64,000 bases of DNA from Ignavibacteriales bacterium (GTDB taxonomy: Bacteria; Bacteroidota; Ignavibacteria; Ignavibacteriales; Ignavibacteriaceae): positions 1 through 64,000 of the forward strand of contig JADJIA010000007.1 in the NCBI GenBank assembly GCA_016707285.1. Reading direction: 5' to 3'. Below the pieces are notes generated by a model that saw nothing but the letters and a program-made list of their open reading frames with translations, was not told where the DNA came from and ran no database searches. Below, one piece after another: positions 27,459 to 37,103 of this stretch. The translations under genes were made by a program, and so were the position numbers. The stretch's first letter is position 1. The number at the start of each line of letters is the position of its first letter.

Positions 27459-28159
27459 ACATCAACTTAACCGAAGACATTCCGCCATCAACAGGAATAA
27501 TCTGTCCTGTAATCCAGGTGGAATTTTCACCGAGAAGAAATTCTGCTGCTGAAGCGATATCGCCCGCGGTTCCGACTCTGCCAAGAGGGTGTCTTTTTGC
27601 TGATGCTTCAGCCTTTTCCGGGAGTTGAAAGGAGCTTCGCCGCCAGAGGTGTATCTGTCAATGATGGAGCTATTACATTCACCCTGATCTTAGGAGCAAG
27701 CTCTGCTGCCAATGATCTTGTTAATCCCTCTACGGCTCCTTTTGCCGAAGCAATGGATGCATGATAAGGCATGCCCGTTGAAACAGCTACCGTACTAAAA
27801 AGTACAATTGACGCATGCTCTGCAAGTTTAAGGTTTGGCAGGAAGGCTTGAATCGTTTTGATAGCACCAAAGAGGTTGATGTTTAATTCATTTTGAAAAT
27901 CATTTAATGAAAGTGACCTGAATGGTTTAAGAGTGATGCTTCCGGGTGCATACACAACTCCATCAACCGCCCCTTCTATTTTTGGAAGAGTGGTGTTTGT
28001 ATCTGCAAGATCGGCATGAATATGGGTATAGTCATCTGAAAAACCCGCTACTTCATTTCTGCTGATTCCTGTAACTTTATATCCTTTTGAAAGTAATTTT
28101 TGAGTGAGTTCTGCGCCGATACCTGAGGATGACCCGGCGACAATATAATGTTTCTGCAT
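27457..28159 (-). CDS. Short-chain dehydrogenase/reductase (frameshifted)
   Basis: ATG at 28159 is preceded by AAGGAAT on the minus strand. The Rossmann motif is VAGSSSGIGAEL, followed by DLADTNTTLPKIEGAVDGVVYAPG and ELNINLFGAI. A one-base insertion in a CCC run near 27618 ends the first frame early (STPGKG). In the other frame the text resumes as KAEASAKRHPLGRVG and ends ITGQIIPVDGGMSSVKLM. At the active site the usual YxxxK is YHASIASAK: the residue four before Lys is Ile, so the catalytic Tyr is absent or displaced. Cytoplasmic NAD(P)-enzyme; substrate unknown. Confidence 0.8.
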
Positions 28160-28528
28160 TTGGATTCCTTTTTTCTTTATAAACAAAGTAGGAGGGGAGG
28201 ATGTTCAAAAAGAGAGTTTTGTTAGAACTTGAATGTGAGAGATGGTTACGCGGATTTCACGGCTGAGGGATAGTTCCACGGATTTCACGGATTTCACACG
28301 GAATGCCACGGATGGGACGGGATATCACGGATTTTGGTCGTCAGAGTGAGGAGTGGTAATCGTCCCGATTGCCTTCTGCAGAATGAACAGGGAATAGTCC
28401 CTCTGATATCACGGATTTTCATTTTTTATTACTACCTTACAGCATATATTTTCCCATCAACTACTATTCTCTCAAAACAAAGGCATTAGTTAAAACAGCA
28501 ATACAGTATTTAGTAGTTAATAATTTCC
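28160..28528. repeat. Gene-free gap carrying the dispersed ACGGATT repeat
   Basis: Positions 28268-28385 repeat, in the same order and orientation, the words at 7134-7275: GGATAGTTCCACGGATTTC, CACGGA words, then GGAGTGGTAATCGTCCCG and following bases with a CTTCTGCA tail. The rest (28386-28528) is AT-rich with no visible gene. Confidence 0.75.
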
Positions 28529-29301
28529 TCACTTCAACGAATTCACAAATTCTCTGAAATACTGAACCCGGTTGATCTCTTTTGGATTAACAAGAAATGG
28601 CTCAACATCTTTAATTAGCGCATTAAAATCAATTTCCTGACACTTGAGAGAGAGGCGTTCCTTTAAGTTTTTCAGATCTGAAATACCGGATTTGACTTGC
28701 AAATAATCATAATTTGGCGAAGTTAGCGAAAAAGCCAGGTGGCATCGTAAAAATCCCTGCCTTTTGGAGTTTTTCGATTCAGGATAGCCCATATCTTTTG
28801 TGAGAGCAGGATGTCATGGGGTGCAACTTTTATCTGTTCAAAAACATCAAATTTGTTTAGCATATAATTTATCGGAGAATAGTCATACTTCTGTGATTCG
28901 GTATCTAATTGTATAAGAATTTTCTCAGTTTCATATCCTGACAGGTTCAATTTGTAGAGTAACCCGGGAAAGCGGATATAACATCTAAATGCATTACGAC
29001 TAATAACTTTTATCTCGACTTCCATACTTTCATCAGTCAGTTCTGACTTCACCAACGCCGCAATTTCTGTAAATTCATCCAGATTAAGGCCCATATTATC
29101 AAAATCAAGATCCTCAGAAAAACGATTGGTGTTATGGACGATTCTCAATGCGGTTCCTCCAATGAAAATCAGTTTCCCGGCAAACTCACTCCGGTAAATA
29201 ATTGCAAGAATTTTGTATTGCAAATACTCTCGTAAAATATTTCGTTCAGAGATAATTTCAGATTTTGAGTAATAGTTTTTAATATTCTCCAGATCAAGCA
29301 T
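28529..29301 (-). CDS. abiEii: AbiEii-type nucleotidyltransferase toxin (frameshifted)
   Basis: The start ATG is at 29301. The text LIFIGGTALRIVHNTNRFSEDLDFDN is the GG-S/T plus DxD nucleotidyltransferase core of AbiEii toxins. QKIWAILNRKTPKGRDFYDATWLF follows, as in the family. A missing T in a T-run near 28733 stops this frame; the other frame continues TSPNYDYL...EINRVQYFREFVNSLK to 28529. It would be the toxin of a type IV abortive-infection system. It overlaps the antitoxin gene upstream by 8 bases. The break may be a consensus error or real inactivation. Confidence 0.8.
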
Positions 29302-29913
29302 TTGAAATCCAATCATTTAACAGTTTAAATCTTTGACATAACGATTTTGAATCGATAAATCTCAGATAAGCTTCAATTTTTTCCATGTTAATCAAATCCC
29401 GGAATTCATCCTGGTTTATTCGTAGTTCATGAATTTCATCCGTACTGTCGAATCGGGGATTCAGGTATAGAAAATCAAGAATGGCTTTTTCAGGCTCTGC
29501 AATTCGAATTACGAAATTGTCATAACTTTTAAGATCATATCCAAACATAAACTGGCTTTTAATTTTTCTGTAAGAAAAATTGCCAAATGGAGTTGAAAAG
29601 ACTGTTGTTTTTTTTGGGAAACTGAAGTATAAGTATAAACAGTTTCGGGGATCAGATTGTAAAAACTCAGAGCCATCTCAAGAGAAATATACGACGGTGA
29701 ATACATCTTGTTTGCCGTTAACATTAAAAGATGATCGTCAATCTTCTTGTCTGCAAAACTAAAAATGTTTTTCCCGAGCCGAACCAGATAACCCTTCTTC
29801 TGCCACTCAATCAGTCGGTGGTAGTACACCTTTTCAGGTAATTTGGTAATATCTCTCGTTGTAATTAGAGGATATTCCTTCATTTCGTTGTGGAATGTTT
29901 GGAAGTTCATCAT
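29294..29913 (-). CDS. abiEi: AbiEi-type antitoxin (frameshifted)
   Basis: The start is at 29913 or the adjacent ATG. The N-terminus (PLITTRDITKLPEKVYYHRLIEWQKKGYLVRLGKNIFSF) is the winged-helix AbiEi antitoxin domain, followed by MYSPSYISLEMALSFYNLIPE. After frame changes near 29600 and 29550 the text resumes as SYDNFVIRIAEPEKAILDFLYL and ends LLNDWISNA. AbiEi represses its own promoter and neutralises AbiEii. The two-gene order and the 8-base overlap are typical. Confidence 0.8.
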
Positions 29914-29963
29914 AATATTTCTTTTTTATACTGTTTAAAGTACAAAAACGAAATGGAATATTA

Positions 29964-30770
29964 TCAAAAAATCTCACCGTAGCCAAGATGCTTCAGGATA
30001 TTGGCGGTGATTGATTTCCTGGCTGAGGAGAATGCAGGGTTTTCGTCATCATAGCCCTTTCTCAGGCGGGTGGCAAAATAGATGACATTGTCTTTGAGAG
30101 TCAGATAGCCGACCCACCAGCCGGTATCATCCTGTCCGATGATTTTGCCCCAACCGGTTTTTGCTCGAAGGATGTGGGATGAATCTGCTTTTTCTGTCAT
30201 AATATCTTTGACAATTGAAAATGTTCTTTTTGAAAAGGGGAGTGCCTCTGAATCGAGTTTTCTGAGAAAATTGACCTGCTGCACGGGAGAAATTTTTAAG
30301 GAACCATCAAGCCAAAAGGAGTCGATGTGTGTTCCGATGAATTTATTTCCGTAATTGCATAACTCCAAGTAGTTGAGATATTTTCCCCTGCCAACTTCGG
30401 GTGCCAGTTTGCAATAGAACCAGGCAGCCGAGAATTTAAAAGCCCGGCGGAGATCAAGGTCCTGATTCCAGTCGTCTATCCATCGTTTAATTCCATCCCA
30501 CTTTACGAGCTCATTTTCATCCTTCAAAATTCCTTCTTCCAGAAATACCAAAGAATTAAAAATCTTGGAGGATGACGCCGGCAACAATTCGAGATGTGCA
30601 TCTGTGGAGTCGCTGAAAATCCATTTATCAGCTTTTTTATCGTAAATGGTTATACTTCCTTTGAATCCGCCCTCATCAAAGAACTTTTGAAATTCCGATT
30701 GTGTCTGTGCTGAAAGGGATTTAATGGCAAAAAGAGTTAAAAAAAGTATTAAACAGAATCTATTAAGCAT
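29964..30770 (-). CDS. Class D beta-lactamase
   Basis: ATG 30770 opens a signal peptide (MLNRFCLILFLTLFAIKSLSA), giving 268 residues, normal for the class. The active-site motifs are ASSSKIFNSL (Ser-x-x-Lys), FSAAWFYCKLA at the SxV position (Ala in place of Val), LCNYGN (YGN), FWLDGSLKISPVQQVNFL, KTGWG and WWVGYL. It should hydrolyse beta-lactams through an acyl-serine in the periplasm. There is no mobile element next to it, so it looks like a resident chromosomal gene. The substrate range cannot be judged. Confidence 0.9.
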   Translation of the reverse strand: MLNRFCLILFLTLFAIKSLSAQTQSEFQKFFDEGGFKGSITIYDKKADKWIFSDSTDAHLELLPASSSKIFNSLVFLEEGILKDENELVKWDGIKRWIDDWNQDLDLRRAFKFSAAWFYCKLAPEVGRGKYLNYLELCNYGNKFIGTHIDSFWLDGSLKISPVQQVNFLRKLDSEALPFSKRTFSIVKDIMTEKADSSHILRAKTGWGKIIGQDDTGWWVGYLTLKDNVIYFATRLRKGYDDENPAFSSARKSITANILKHLGYGEIF

Positions 30771-30952
30771 GGGTTTGATAATCCAAATTGTTAAAAATGT
30801 GTGGTTGTTTCGTTGCAAAATTAATCAGCATGGTTGTTTCTTCAGGTGTAGAAAAATGTCCCCGGGATAAAGCGGTTCAGGAGTGGAATAATTATATTTT
30901 GATATATTCTGATTAACCGTTACTTTTATTGGAGTAATTTGGAAAGATTTTA

Positions 30953-31219
30953 ATGCCAACCTCAACATCGGATGAGCGAATAAAAAATGTAAAGATAGAT
31001 GAGAATCTGATAACTGTGGATTTGATGGATGGACGGATAATTTCCGTTCCATTGGTCTGGTATCCATCACTAATGAACGCTACCCCTGAACAGTTGATGA
31101 ACTGGGAGATTGCCGGCGGTGGTTATGGAATCCATTGGCCGGACCTGGACGAAGACCTAAGTACCGAAGGATTTCTCCGTGGGGCACCTTCGCCCAAAAA
31201 ATTCAACAAAACTGCTTAA
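30953..31219 (+). CDS. DUF2442-domain protein
   Basis: The protein has 88 residues. DLMDGRIISVPLVWYPSL and GGGYGIHWPDLDEDLSTEGFLRG are the conserved core of the DUF2442 family, whose function is not established. Members often sit next to small toxin-like or DUF4160 genes. Here the next gene, 21 bases on, is a DUF1697 protein. Cytoplasmic, no signal. Confidence 0.85.
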   Translation: MPTSTSDERIKNVKIDENLITVDLMDGRIISVPLVWYPSLMNATPEQLMNWEIAGGGYGIHWPDLDEDLSTEGFLRGAPSPKKFNKTA

Positions 31220-31240
31220 TACTTTAAAAAACGGGAATGT

Positions 31241-31770
31241 ATGCCCCAATACATCGCTTTACTTCGTGGTATTAATGTCAGTGGACATAAAATTATTAAA
31301 ATGGCGGAGCTGAAAGAGCTTTTAATGAGTATTGGTTTTCGGAATGTTCAAACATATATCCAGAGCGGAAATGTGGTGTTTGAATCAGATGATACTTCTA
31401 TACCAGATCTGGAATTGTCCATTATGTCCGGAATTGCAGGGAAGTATGGTTTTGATGTGGAGGTGATGGTTAGAACAGTTAATGAATTCAGTCGCATTAT
31501 TGAAACCAATCCCTTTCCTGATGCAGAAGGAACAAGCTGTATATAACTTTTTTCCGGGATGCACTCCAAAACATTCCAATTGAAGAGTTGAACAAGGTAA
31601 AATCAGAATCGGAAGTTTATCTGTTTCAAGATAAAATCATGTTTCTTTATTGTCCTGAGGGATATGGAATTACAAAACTCTCCAATCCCTTTATTGAAAA
31701 AAAACTTAAAACAGTTGCAACCACCAGGAACATGAACACGATTCTGAAATTGTTGGGGATGGCACAATAA
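31241..31770 (+). CDS. DUF1697-domain protein (frameshifted)
   Basis: MPQYIALLRGINVSGHKIIKMAELKELL and VQTYIQSGNVVFES are the DUF1697 opening. The frame is lost near 31532 at GGAACAAGC. In the other frame ITFFRDALQNIPIEEL and the C-terminal half continue, ending TTRNMNTILKLLGMAQ at 31770. Restored length is about 177 residues, normal for the family. Function unknown. Confidence 0.85.
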
Positions 31771-31776
31771 ATTAAT

Positions 31777-31818
31777 CCACCGCCGGCTCCCTTCCGGGCA
31801 GAAAGGGAGCCTTGGTGG
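31777..31818. terminator. Strong hairpin between convergent genes, probable bidirectional terminator
   Basis: CCACC (31777-31781) and GGTGG (31814-31818) enclose GGCTCCCTT (31785-31793) and AAGGGAGCC (31803-31811). There is no T-run, so termination is inferred from position between two 3' ends. Confidence 0.5.
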
Positions 31819-31831
31819 AAGAGTACTGTAT

Positions 31832-33820
31832 TCATTCAGACCTAAAAGTATCAATCTTCTTTTTAAGATCTTCAAACGAACAGTGGTTGATGATTTCGCC
31901 TTCAACAACAACTGTTGGACCTTTATCACAATTTTCAGCGCAGAAAGTTGCAGACACTTCAAATTCGTCAGATAAACCTTCAACTGAAATATGCCTTACA
32001 ACCCTGTTAAGCAGTTTTTGTGATCCCTTTACAAAACAGGAAGTTCCCACACATACTGAAATCTTCTTTTTCTCTTCACCACTTTGGATCAGACTGATTC
32101 CGCCTTCAAAGCGTTTCCGGCTTTTATAGTGGGTATGCAGAAGTTCATGTGCGATTTTACTTCCGGGGGTTTCGAGGAAAGACTCATAAACCTCTTTGAT
32201 CAACGGATTTTCATGTGCATTATGAAGTTGAAGCATTTTATCTGTTTCATAAAGTCCTCTACCTCTTTTTGCGACTGTTTCGCTGTTGTGGGTTACAGGT
32301 TGTCCGGCACCACCGGCACATCCCGAAGGGCACGCCATCACTTCGATAAAATCGTAAGACTCTTCTCCCGATTTTATTTTATTGAGAAGTTCTTTTGCGT
32401 TTTTAAGACCACTTACTACAGCGATGTTAAATTGTCTCTCTTTTACGGTGATTCTTTTCCGTTTTATGCCGTTGCTTCCTCTCAGTTCTATGACATCGGA
32501 GACAGTTGCATCCTGACCGTTGAGATTTGAACTTAGATGTCTGACCACCGCCTCGGCAACTCCACCGGAATTTCCAAAAATGATTCCTGCCCCGGTTTTG
32601 AATCCAAAAGGCATATCAAAAGATTCGGGTTCAAGTTCACCAAAAACGAGTCCCGCTTCTTTGATCATTCTTCCAAGTTCCTGAACAGTGAGAACATAGT
32701 CAACATCTTTAAATTCGGCAGAATTTCGGGTAATTTCGAATTTTTTCGCAGTACACGGCATAATCGAAACAGAAACAATGTTCTTTTTGTCAACATTTAC
32801 TTTTTCGGGCAGGGTGTTTTTAATAAGAGCTCCCACCATTCCCTGAGGTGATTTGCAAGAGCTGATATTTCCCAGGAATTCGGGTTGATACTGTTCTGCA
32901 TATTTAACCCATGCCGGGCAGCATGAGGTAATCAGAGGAAGATTTTCTCCTGATTCTATTCTTCCGAGAAATTCATTCGCTTCCTCAAGAACAGTAAGAT
33001 CGGCGCCAAACGATGTGTCAAACACTTTTTTGAATCCAAGATGTTTGAGTGCAGAGATCATCTGACCCGTTACATTTTCACCATCCTTGTATCCAAAAAG
33101 TTCACCAAGCGAAACTCTCACAGCCGGGGCAACCTGAATCACAACATATTTTTGAGGATCATCAAGAACATTCCATACTTCCTGTGTGTCAGATTTTGGA
33201 GTTATTGCTGCAGTGGGGCAAACTCTTGCGCACTGTCCACAATCAACACATTCCACTTCACCCAGGGGTTTCCCAAAAGAGGGGACAACCACGGCACCAC
33301 TTCCACGATTTGCAAAATCGAGTACACCGATTCCCTGAATTTCATCGCAGGCTCTTACACAGTCACCACAGAGGATACATTTGTCCATATCCCTGATTAG
33401 AGCAGGCGAAGAGGAATCTATGCCCTTGTTCATCAACGATTTTTTAAATCGGACATCTTCCACCCCAAGTTTTGAAGCAATCTCGAGCAATTTACAGGAA
33501 TCACTTTTCACGCAGGAGGTACATTCCCTTTTATGTGATGCGAGAAGAAGTTCGATATTGATTTTTCTGATATCACGAAGTTCTTTTGTATGCGTTTTAA
33601 TTTTCATGCCGGGTTCAGGTTTCATTGAACAGGATGAGTTGATTCCCCTTCCTTCAACATCCACGAGACATAGACGGCATGCACCATAAACACTAAGTTC
33701 AGAGTGATAACAAAAAGTTGGCAGGTCGATATTTGCTTTTCTGATCACTTCGAGGAGATTTTTCTCCGATTCGATGGCTATTTCTCTGCCATTTATATAA
33801 AGATTATTTTCGCTGTTCAT
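31832..33820 (-). CDS. hydA: [FeFe] hydrogenase catalytic subunit, bifurcating type (HydA)
   Basis: ATG 33820 is chosen because GGAG lies 6 bases before it; the product is 662 residues. Domains in order: N-terminal [2Fe-2S] (CYHSELSVYGACRLC); His-Cys3 [4Fe-4S] (HKRECTSCVKSDSC); two [4Fe-4S] (CILCGDCVRAC, CVDCGQCARVCP); H-cluster motifs TSCCPAW, MPCTAKKFE and MACPSGCAGG; then a C-terminal thioredoxin-like [2Fe-2S] domain (CVGTSC...CAENC). The proton-relay Cys in TSCCP is present, so it should be catalytic. With HydB and HydC it forms the NADH/ferredoxin hydrogenase. The maturation genes hydEFG are not in this window. Confidence 0.93.
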   Translation of the reverse strand: MNSENNLYINGREIAIESEKNLLEVIRKANIDLPTFCYHSELSVYGACRLCLVDVEGRGINSSCSMKPEPGMKIKTHTKELRDIRKINIELLLASHKRECTSCVKSDSCKLLEIASKLGVEDVRFKKSLMNKGIDSSSPALIRDMDKCILCGDCVRACDEIQGIGVLDFANRGSGAVVVPSFGKPLGEVECVDCGQCARVCPTAAITPKSDTQEVWNVLDDPQKYVVIQVAPAVRVSLGELFGYKDGENVTGQMISALKHLGFKKVFDTSFGADLTVLEEANEFLGRIESGENLPLITSCCPAWVKYAEQYQPEFLGNISSCKSPQGMVGALIKNTLPEKVNVDKKNIVSVSIMPCTAKKFEITRNSAEFKDVDYVLTVQELGRMIKEAGLVFGELEPESFDMPFGFKTGAGIIFGNSGGVAEAVVRHLSSNLNGQDATVSDVIELRGSNGIKRKRITVKERQFNIAVVSGLKNAKELLNKIKSGEESYDFIEVMACPSGCAGGAGQPVTHNSETVAKRGRGLYETDKMLQLHNAHENPLIKEVYESFLETPGSKIAHELLHTHYKSRKRFEGGISLIQSGEEKKKISVCVGTSCFVKGSQKLLNRVVRHISVEGLSDEFEVSATFCAENCDKGPTVVVEGEIINHCSFEDLKKKIDTFRSE

Positions 33821-33821
33821 A

Positions 33822-35718
33822 TCACACTCCTTCAGAAATTGCATAAAGGCGGCAAGCTTCTATACATGCTCCGCACTTTATGCACAATGCTTCATTAATA
33901 AAATGGGGTTGTTTTTTCTCACCTGAGATGGCACCGACGGGACATTTTTTAATGCAGAGTCCACATCCCTTGCACTTCTCCTCAATCACAACGGGAGTAA
34001 GCAGACTTTTACATTTTTTCGCCGGGCATCTCTGCTGCATCACATGTGTCTCAATCTCTTCACGGAAATATCCGAGTAGTGAAAGAACGGGATTAGGAGC
34101 CGTTTTCCCGAGGCCACAGAGTGAAGCTTTTTTAATGGCAAGTCCAAGATTATAAAGGATTTCAAGAGTATGTTCATCAGCTTTGCCTTCGGTGATATCC
34201 TCAAGGAGGGCTAACATCTGTTTTGTGCCTTCTCTGCACGGGACACACTTGCCACACGATTCATTTTGCGTGAATTGCATGAAAAATTTTGCCACCTGCA
34301 CCATACAGGTGTTTTTGTTCATTACCACAAGTCCACCCGAGCCGATCATGGCACCAATGGAAGTAAGTGAATCAAAACTTAGAGGAAGATCAAGATGTTG
34401 AGCAGTAAGACAGCCACCCGAGGGACCCCCAATTTGTACCGCTTTAAATCCATCAGGGTCGAGGTTCCCCTCATCATCAGTAACACCACCACCGATGTCA
34501 AAGATGATCTCGCGGAGAGTTGTTCCAAATGGCACTTCAATTAATCCGGTGTTAACCACATGACCTGTGAGGGCAAAAGTTTTTGTTCCGGGTGATTCTT
34601 TGGTTCCGATTGATCGATATTCCAGAGCACCGTTTTTAATGATTCCGGGAACAGAAGCCAAAGTTTCAACATTATTAATAATAGTGGGTTTACCAAAAAG
34701 ACCTGATTGAGCCGGAAAAGGAGGTTTTGGGTTTGGCATCCCTCTTTTACCTTCTATTGATGCCATAAGAGCTGTTTCTTCTCCACAGACGAATGCCCCC
34801 GCACCTTCCATCACATGGATCATAAAGCTTTTATCAGTTCCAAAGATATTATCTCCAAGGATTCCAAGTTTAGTAGCCTCTTCAACAGCTTTTTTAATTC
34901 TTTTTACTGCGAGAGGGTACTCAAGTCTTACATAAACATAACCTTCATCAGCTCCGATGCCGAGAGCGGCGATGATCATTCCTTCGATAACAGAGTGGGG
35001 ATTTCCTTCCATAACACTTCTGTCCATGAATGCGCCGGGATCACCCTCATCTGCATTACAAATCACATATTTTTTATCATTTATCTCTTTTTGTGCAAGA
35101 AGCCATTTCCTTCCGGTTGGGAAGCCTCCACCACCTCTGCCTCTTAGTCCCGAATTAAGGATTTCCTGACAAATATCGATCGAATTCATCTCTGTTACGG
35201 CTTTTTTGGCTGCCTCATATCCCCCTCTTGAAATATATTCTTCAATGTCTTCGGGATTTATGTTACCACAATCTGCGAGAATCTTTCGGGTTTGCTTTTT
35301 GTAAAAATTTATGTCGTGTTGTGTTTTGCAGCTTTTCCCTGAAATGTTTCCTTTGTAAAGCAAGCGTTCCACCGGTTTTCCACTGAGCACGGTTTCGGTA
35401 ATAATCTCGGAAACATCCTCTGGCTTAACTTTTACATAAAATATACCCTCGGGTTCTATGGTAACAAGTGGGTCCCATTTGGCAAAAGCCCTGGCATCCG
35501 CTCCCGGTGAGAAGATTGTAGCTGGTTTCCTCTTTTTTTAGTTCTGTTTCAACTTGAACACCCATCAAAGTGGAAATTCGTTTAAATTCATTACTGATTT
35601 TAAGGGCACCACTCGCCATACATCCCGTTCCGGCGCAGATAATAATCCGTCTCGTTACATTTTTGGCTCTGTTTTGATAATCGGTTTTTATGGCATTAAG
35701 ATCAAGCAAACTGTTCAT
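33822..35718 (-). CDS. hydB: NuoF-like hydrogenase subunit HydB (frameshifted near N-terminus)
   Basis: ATG 35718 begins MNSLLDLNAIKTDYQNRA. The N-terminal thioredoxin-like [2Fe-2S] domain has CAGTGCMASGA and GCQGFCQMG. An extra base near 35473 breaks the frame; the other frame continues LVTIEPEGIFYVKVKPEDV into the NuoF core. The core has GLRGRGGGGFPTGRKW (FMN/NADH), CNADEGDPGAFMDRS, GAGAFVCGEETAL and the [4Fe-4S] ligands SCGKCVPCREG. The C-terminus adds CKGCGLCIKKCP and CIKCGACIEAC. This is the NADH-oxidising, bifurcating flavin subunit. One base separates its stop from the hydA start. Confidence 0.9.
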
Positions 35719-36219
35719 CACCAACTCTCTCTTTCTCCATGATGTCATCGATCATCGCAGTTGTTTTACCGGGGTCATCAGAGGATGAACCTCTTCGTTC
35801 ACCACGACCACGGGAGCGATACCACAGGCACCAAGGCAGGATACAGTTTCCAGGGTGAAAAGCAGATCGGGTGTGGTTGTTTTTCCTTTTGGAAGGTTTA
35901 ATCTGTTCCTTATCTCAGAGAGAAGGGGATTGGAACCTTTCACATGGCAGGCAGTTCCATCACAAACTCTAACAACATATTTCCCCTTTGGTTCAAGGGC
36001 AAAATGTGAGTAGAAAGTGGCAACTCCATAAATCCTTGCGGGGGAGATATCGAGTGTAGTGGCAATAAATGCCAGCACATCCTCGGGCAGATATCTGTAT
36101 TCTTCTTGAACTGCCTGGAGGATGGGGACTAATTTATCTGATTTATAATCGTATTTTTCAAGTATTTCGCACACTTTGGCAAATTTTCGTGCCGCTTGTC
36201 CTAAATCATGTTTGTGCAT
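35702..36219 (-). CDS. hydC: NuoE-like hydrogenase subunit HydC (frameshift near C-terminus)
   Basis: The thioredoxin-like [2Fe-2S] subunit shows YLPEDVLAFIATTLDISPARIYGVATFYSHF, RVCDGTACHVKGS and ETVSCLGACGIAPV. The open frame ends at 35752 (TPVKQLR). Adding one base near 35770 yields TPGKTTAMIDDIMEKERVGDE, ending at 35702 and overlapping the hydB start, as expected for coupled genes. Restored length is about 172 residues. It relays electrons in the HydABC complex. The rex gene lies 9 bases upstream in the same operon. Confidence 0.9.
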
Positions 36220-36228
36220 TTTATATCC

Positions 36229-36879
36229 TTATTTCTGGTCTTTTATTTGTTGTCCAAGTTTCCTTGTGAGAACTGAGAGACTGGCATGAAGCAGCACATT
36301 CTCAACAATTATCTCCTTTGGAACACGGAGTTGCACGGGAGCAAAGTTCCATATCGCCTTAATCCCGCCATCAATCATCTTTGCTGCCACTTCGTTTGCT
36401 GAAGCCGCCGGAACCGTAATGATTCCAATATGTACATGCATTCTATTGGAGAGATCAGGAAGTTTGTCGATATGGAAAATTGGTATGTTACGGATTGTTC
36501 CGCCTGCCTTTTCAGGGTTTGAGTCGAAAGCTGCAATAATATTAATCCCGTAGTTGTTAAATCCGGGGTATCCAAGAATTGCTGTACCGAGACTGCCTGC
36601 CCCAACAAGGAAAGCATCAGTAACATTATCCCAATTTAAAAATGATTCAATCGCATGGATCAATTGTGGAACCAGGAAGCCCGTTTTGGGTTTTCCGATG
36701 ATCCCTGTAAACTCGATATCTTTTCTCACTTGAGTTGAATCGAGATGAAGTTCATTGGCAATCCGGGTGCTCGAGACCTCTTTTAATCCCTCTTCCTTCA
36801 ATCTGGTAAGGATTTGAAGGTAGCGGGGGAGTCTTCTTAACACCGGCTCAGGGACATGTTTGATCTCTTTTGCTGCCAT
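36229..36879 (-). CDS. rex: Redox-sensing transcriptional repressor Rex
   Basis: ATG 36879 gives 217 residues, the usual Rex length; the longer open frame reads AT-rich leader DNA. The winged helix is PEPVLRRLPRYLQILTRL ... SSTRIANELHLDSTQVRKDIEFTGIIGKP. The NADH-binding Rossmann motif is AFLVGAGSLGTAILGY, followed by AAFDSNPEKAGG. Rex leaves DNA when NADH/NAD+ is high. As first gene of rex-hydC-hydB-hydA it probably controls both its own operon and the divergent sensor hydrogenase genes. Confidence 0.94.
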   Translation of the reverse strand: MAAKEIKHVPEPVLRRLPRYLQILTRLKEEGLKEVSSTRIANELHLDSTQVRKDIEFTGIIGKPKTGFLVPQLIHAIESFLNWDNVTDAFLVGAGSLGTAILGYPGFNNYGINIIAAFDSNPEKAGGTIRNIPIFHIDKLPDLSNRMHVHIGIITVPAASANEVAAKMIDGGIKAIWNFAPVQLRVPKEIIVENVLLHASLSVLTRKLGQQIKDQK

Positions 36880-37103
36880 AAAAATTTGCTCCAAATGGTT
36901 GATTTTAAATCGAGAAAAATATATCGAGAAATTTATACTGATTAAAATATGGAAAATTCCGATATTAGTCAAGTTAAATTTTTCAATTTTGCAAATAAGT
37001 TTCGGAATATGAAGAAATGTTGACAAAAAAGTGCCAAAAACGACTCGAAACTCGTGGCATGAGATTTGTTACATTTAATTAAATGATGAAATAGAGAATA
37101 AAA
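36880..37103. promoter_or_regulatory. Divergent control region between rex-hyd and the sensor hydrogenase
   Basis: This 224-bp AT-rich gap holds several candidate sites: a direct repeat ATCGAGAAA (36909-36917 and 36923-36931); an inverted repeat TGCCA/TGGCA (37032-37036 and 37055-37059) around CGACTCGAAACTCG; a perfect 14-bp palindrome CATTTAATTAAATG (37072-37085); and a TTGACA (37020-37025) that could be a -35 element. No exact TTGTGAA-type Rex consensus is seen. Function is inferred from position. Confidence 0.5.

Noticed and set aside
32084..33689. Several plus-strand open frames opposite hydA
   Set aside because: They are shadows of a well-supported hydrogenase gene and have no family motifs.
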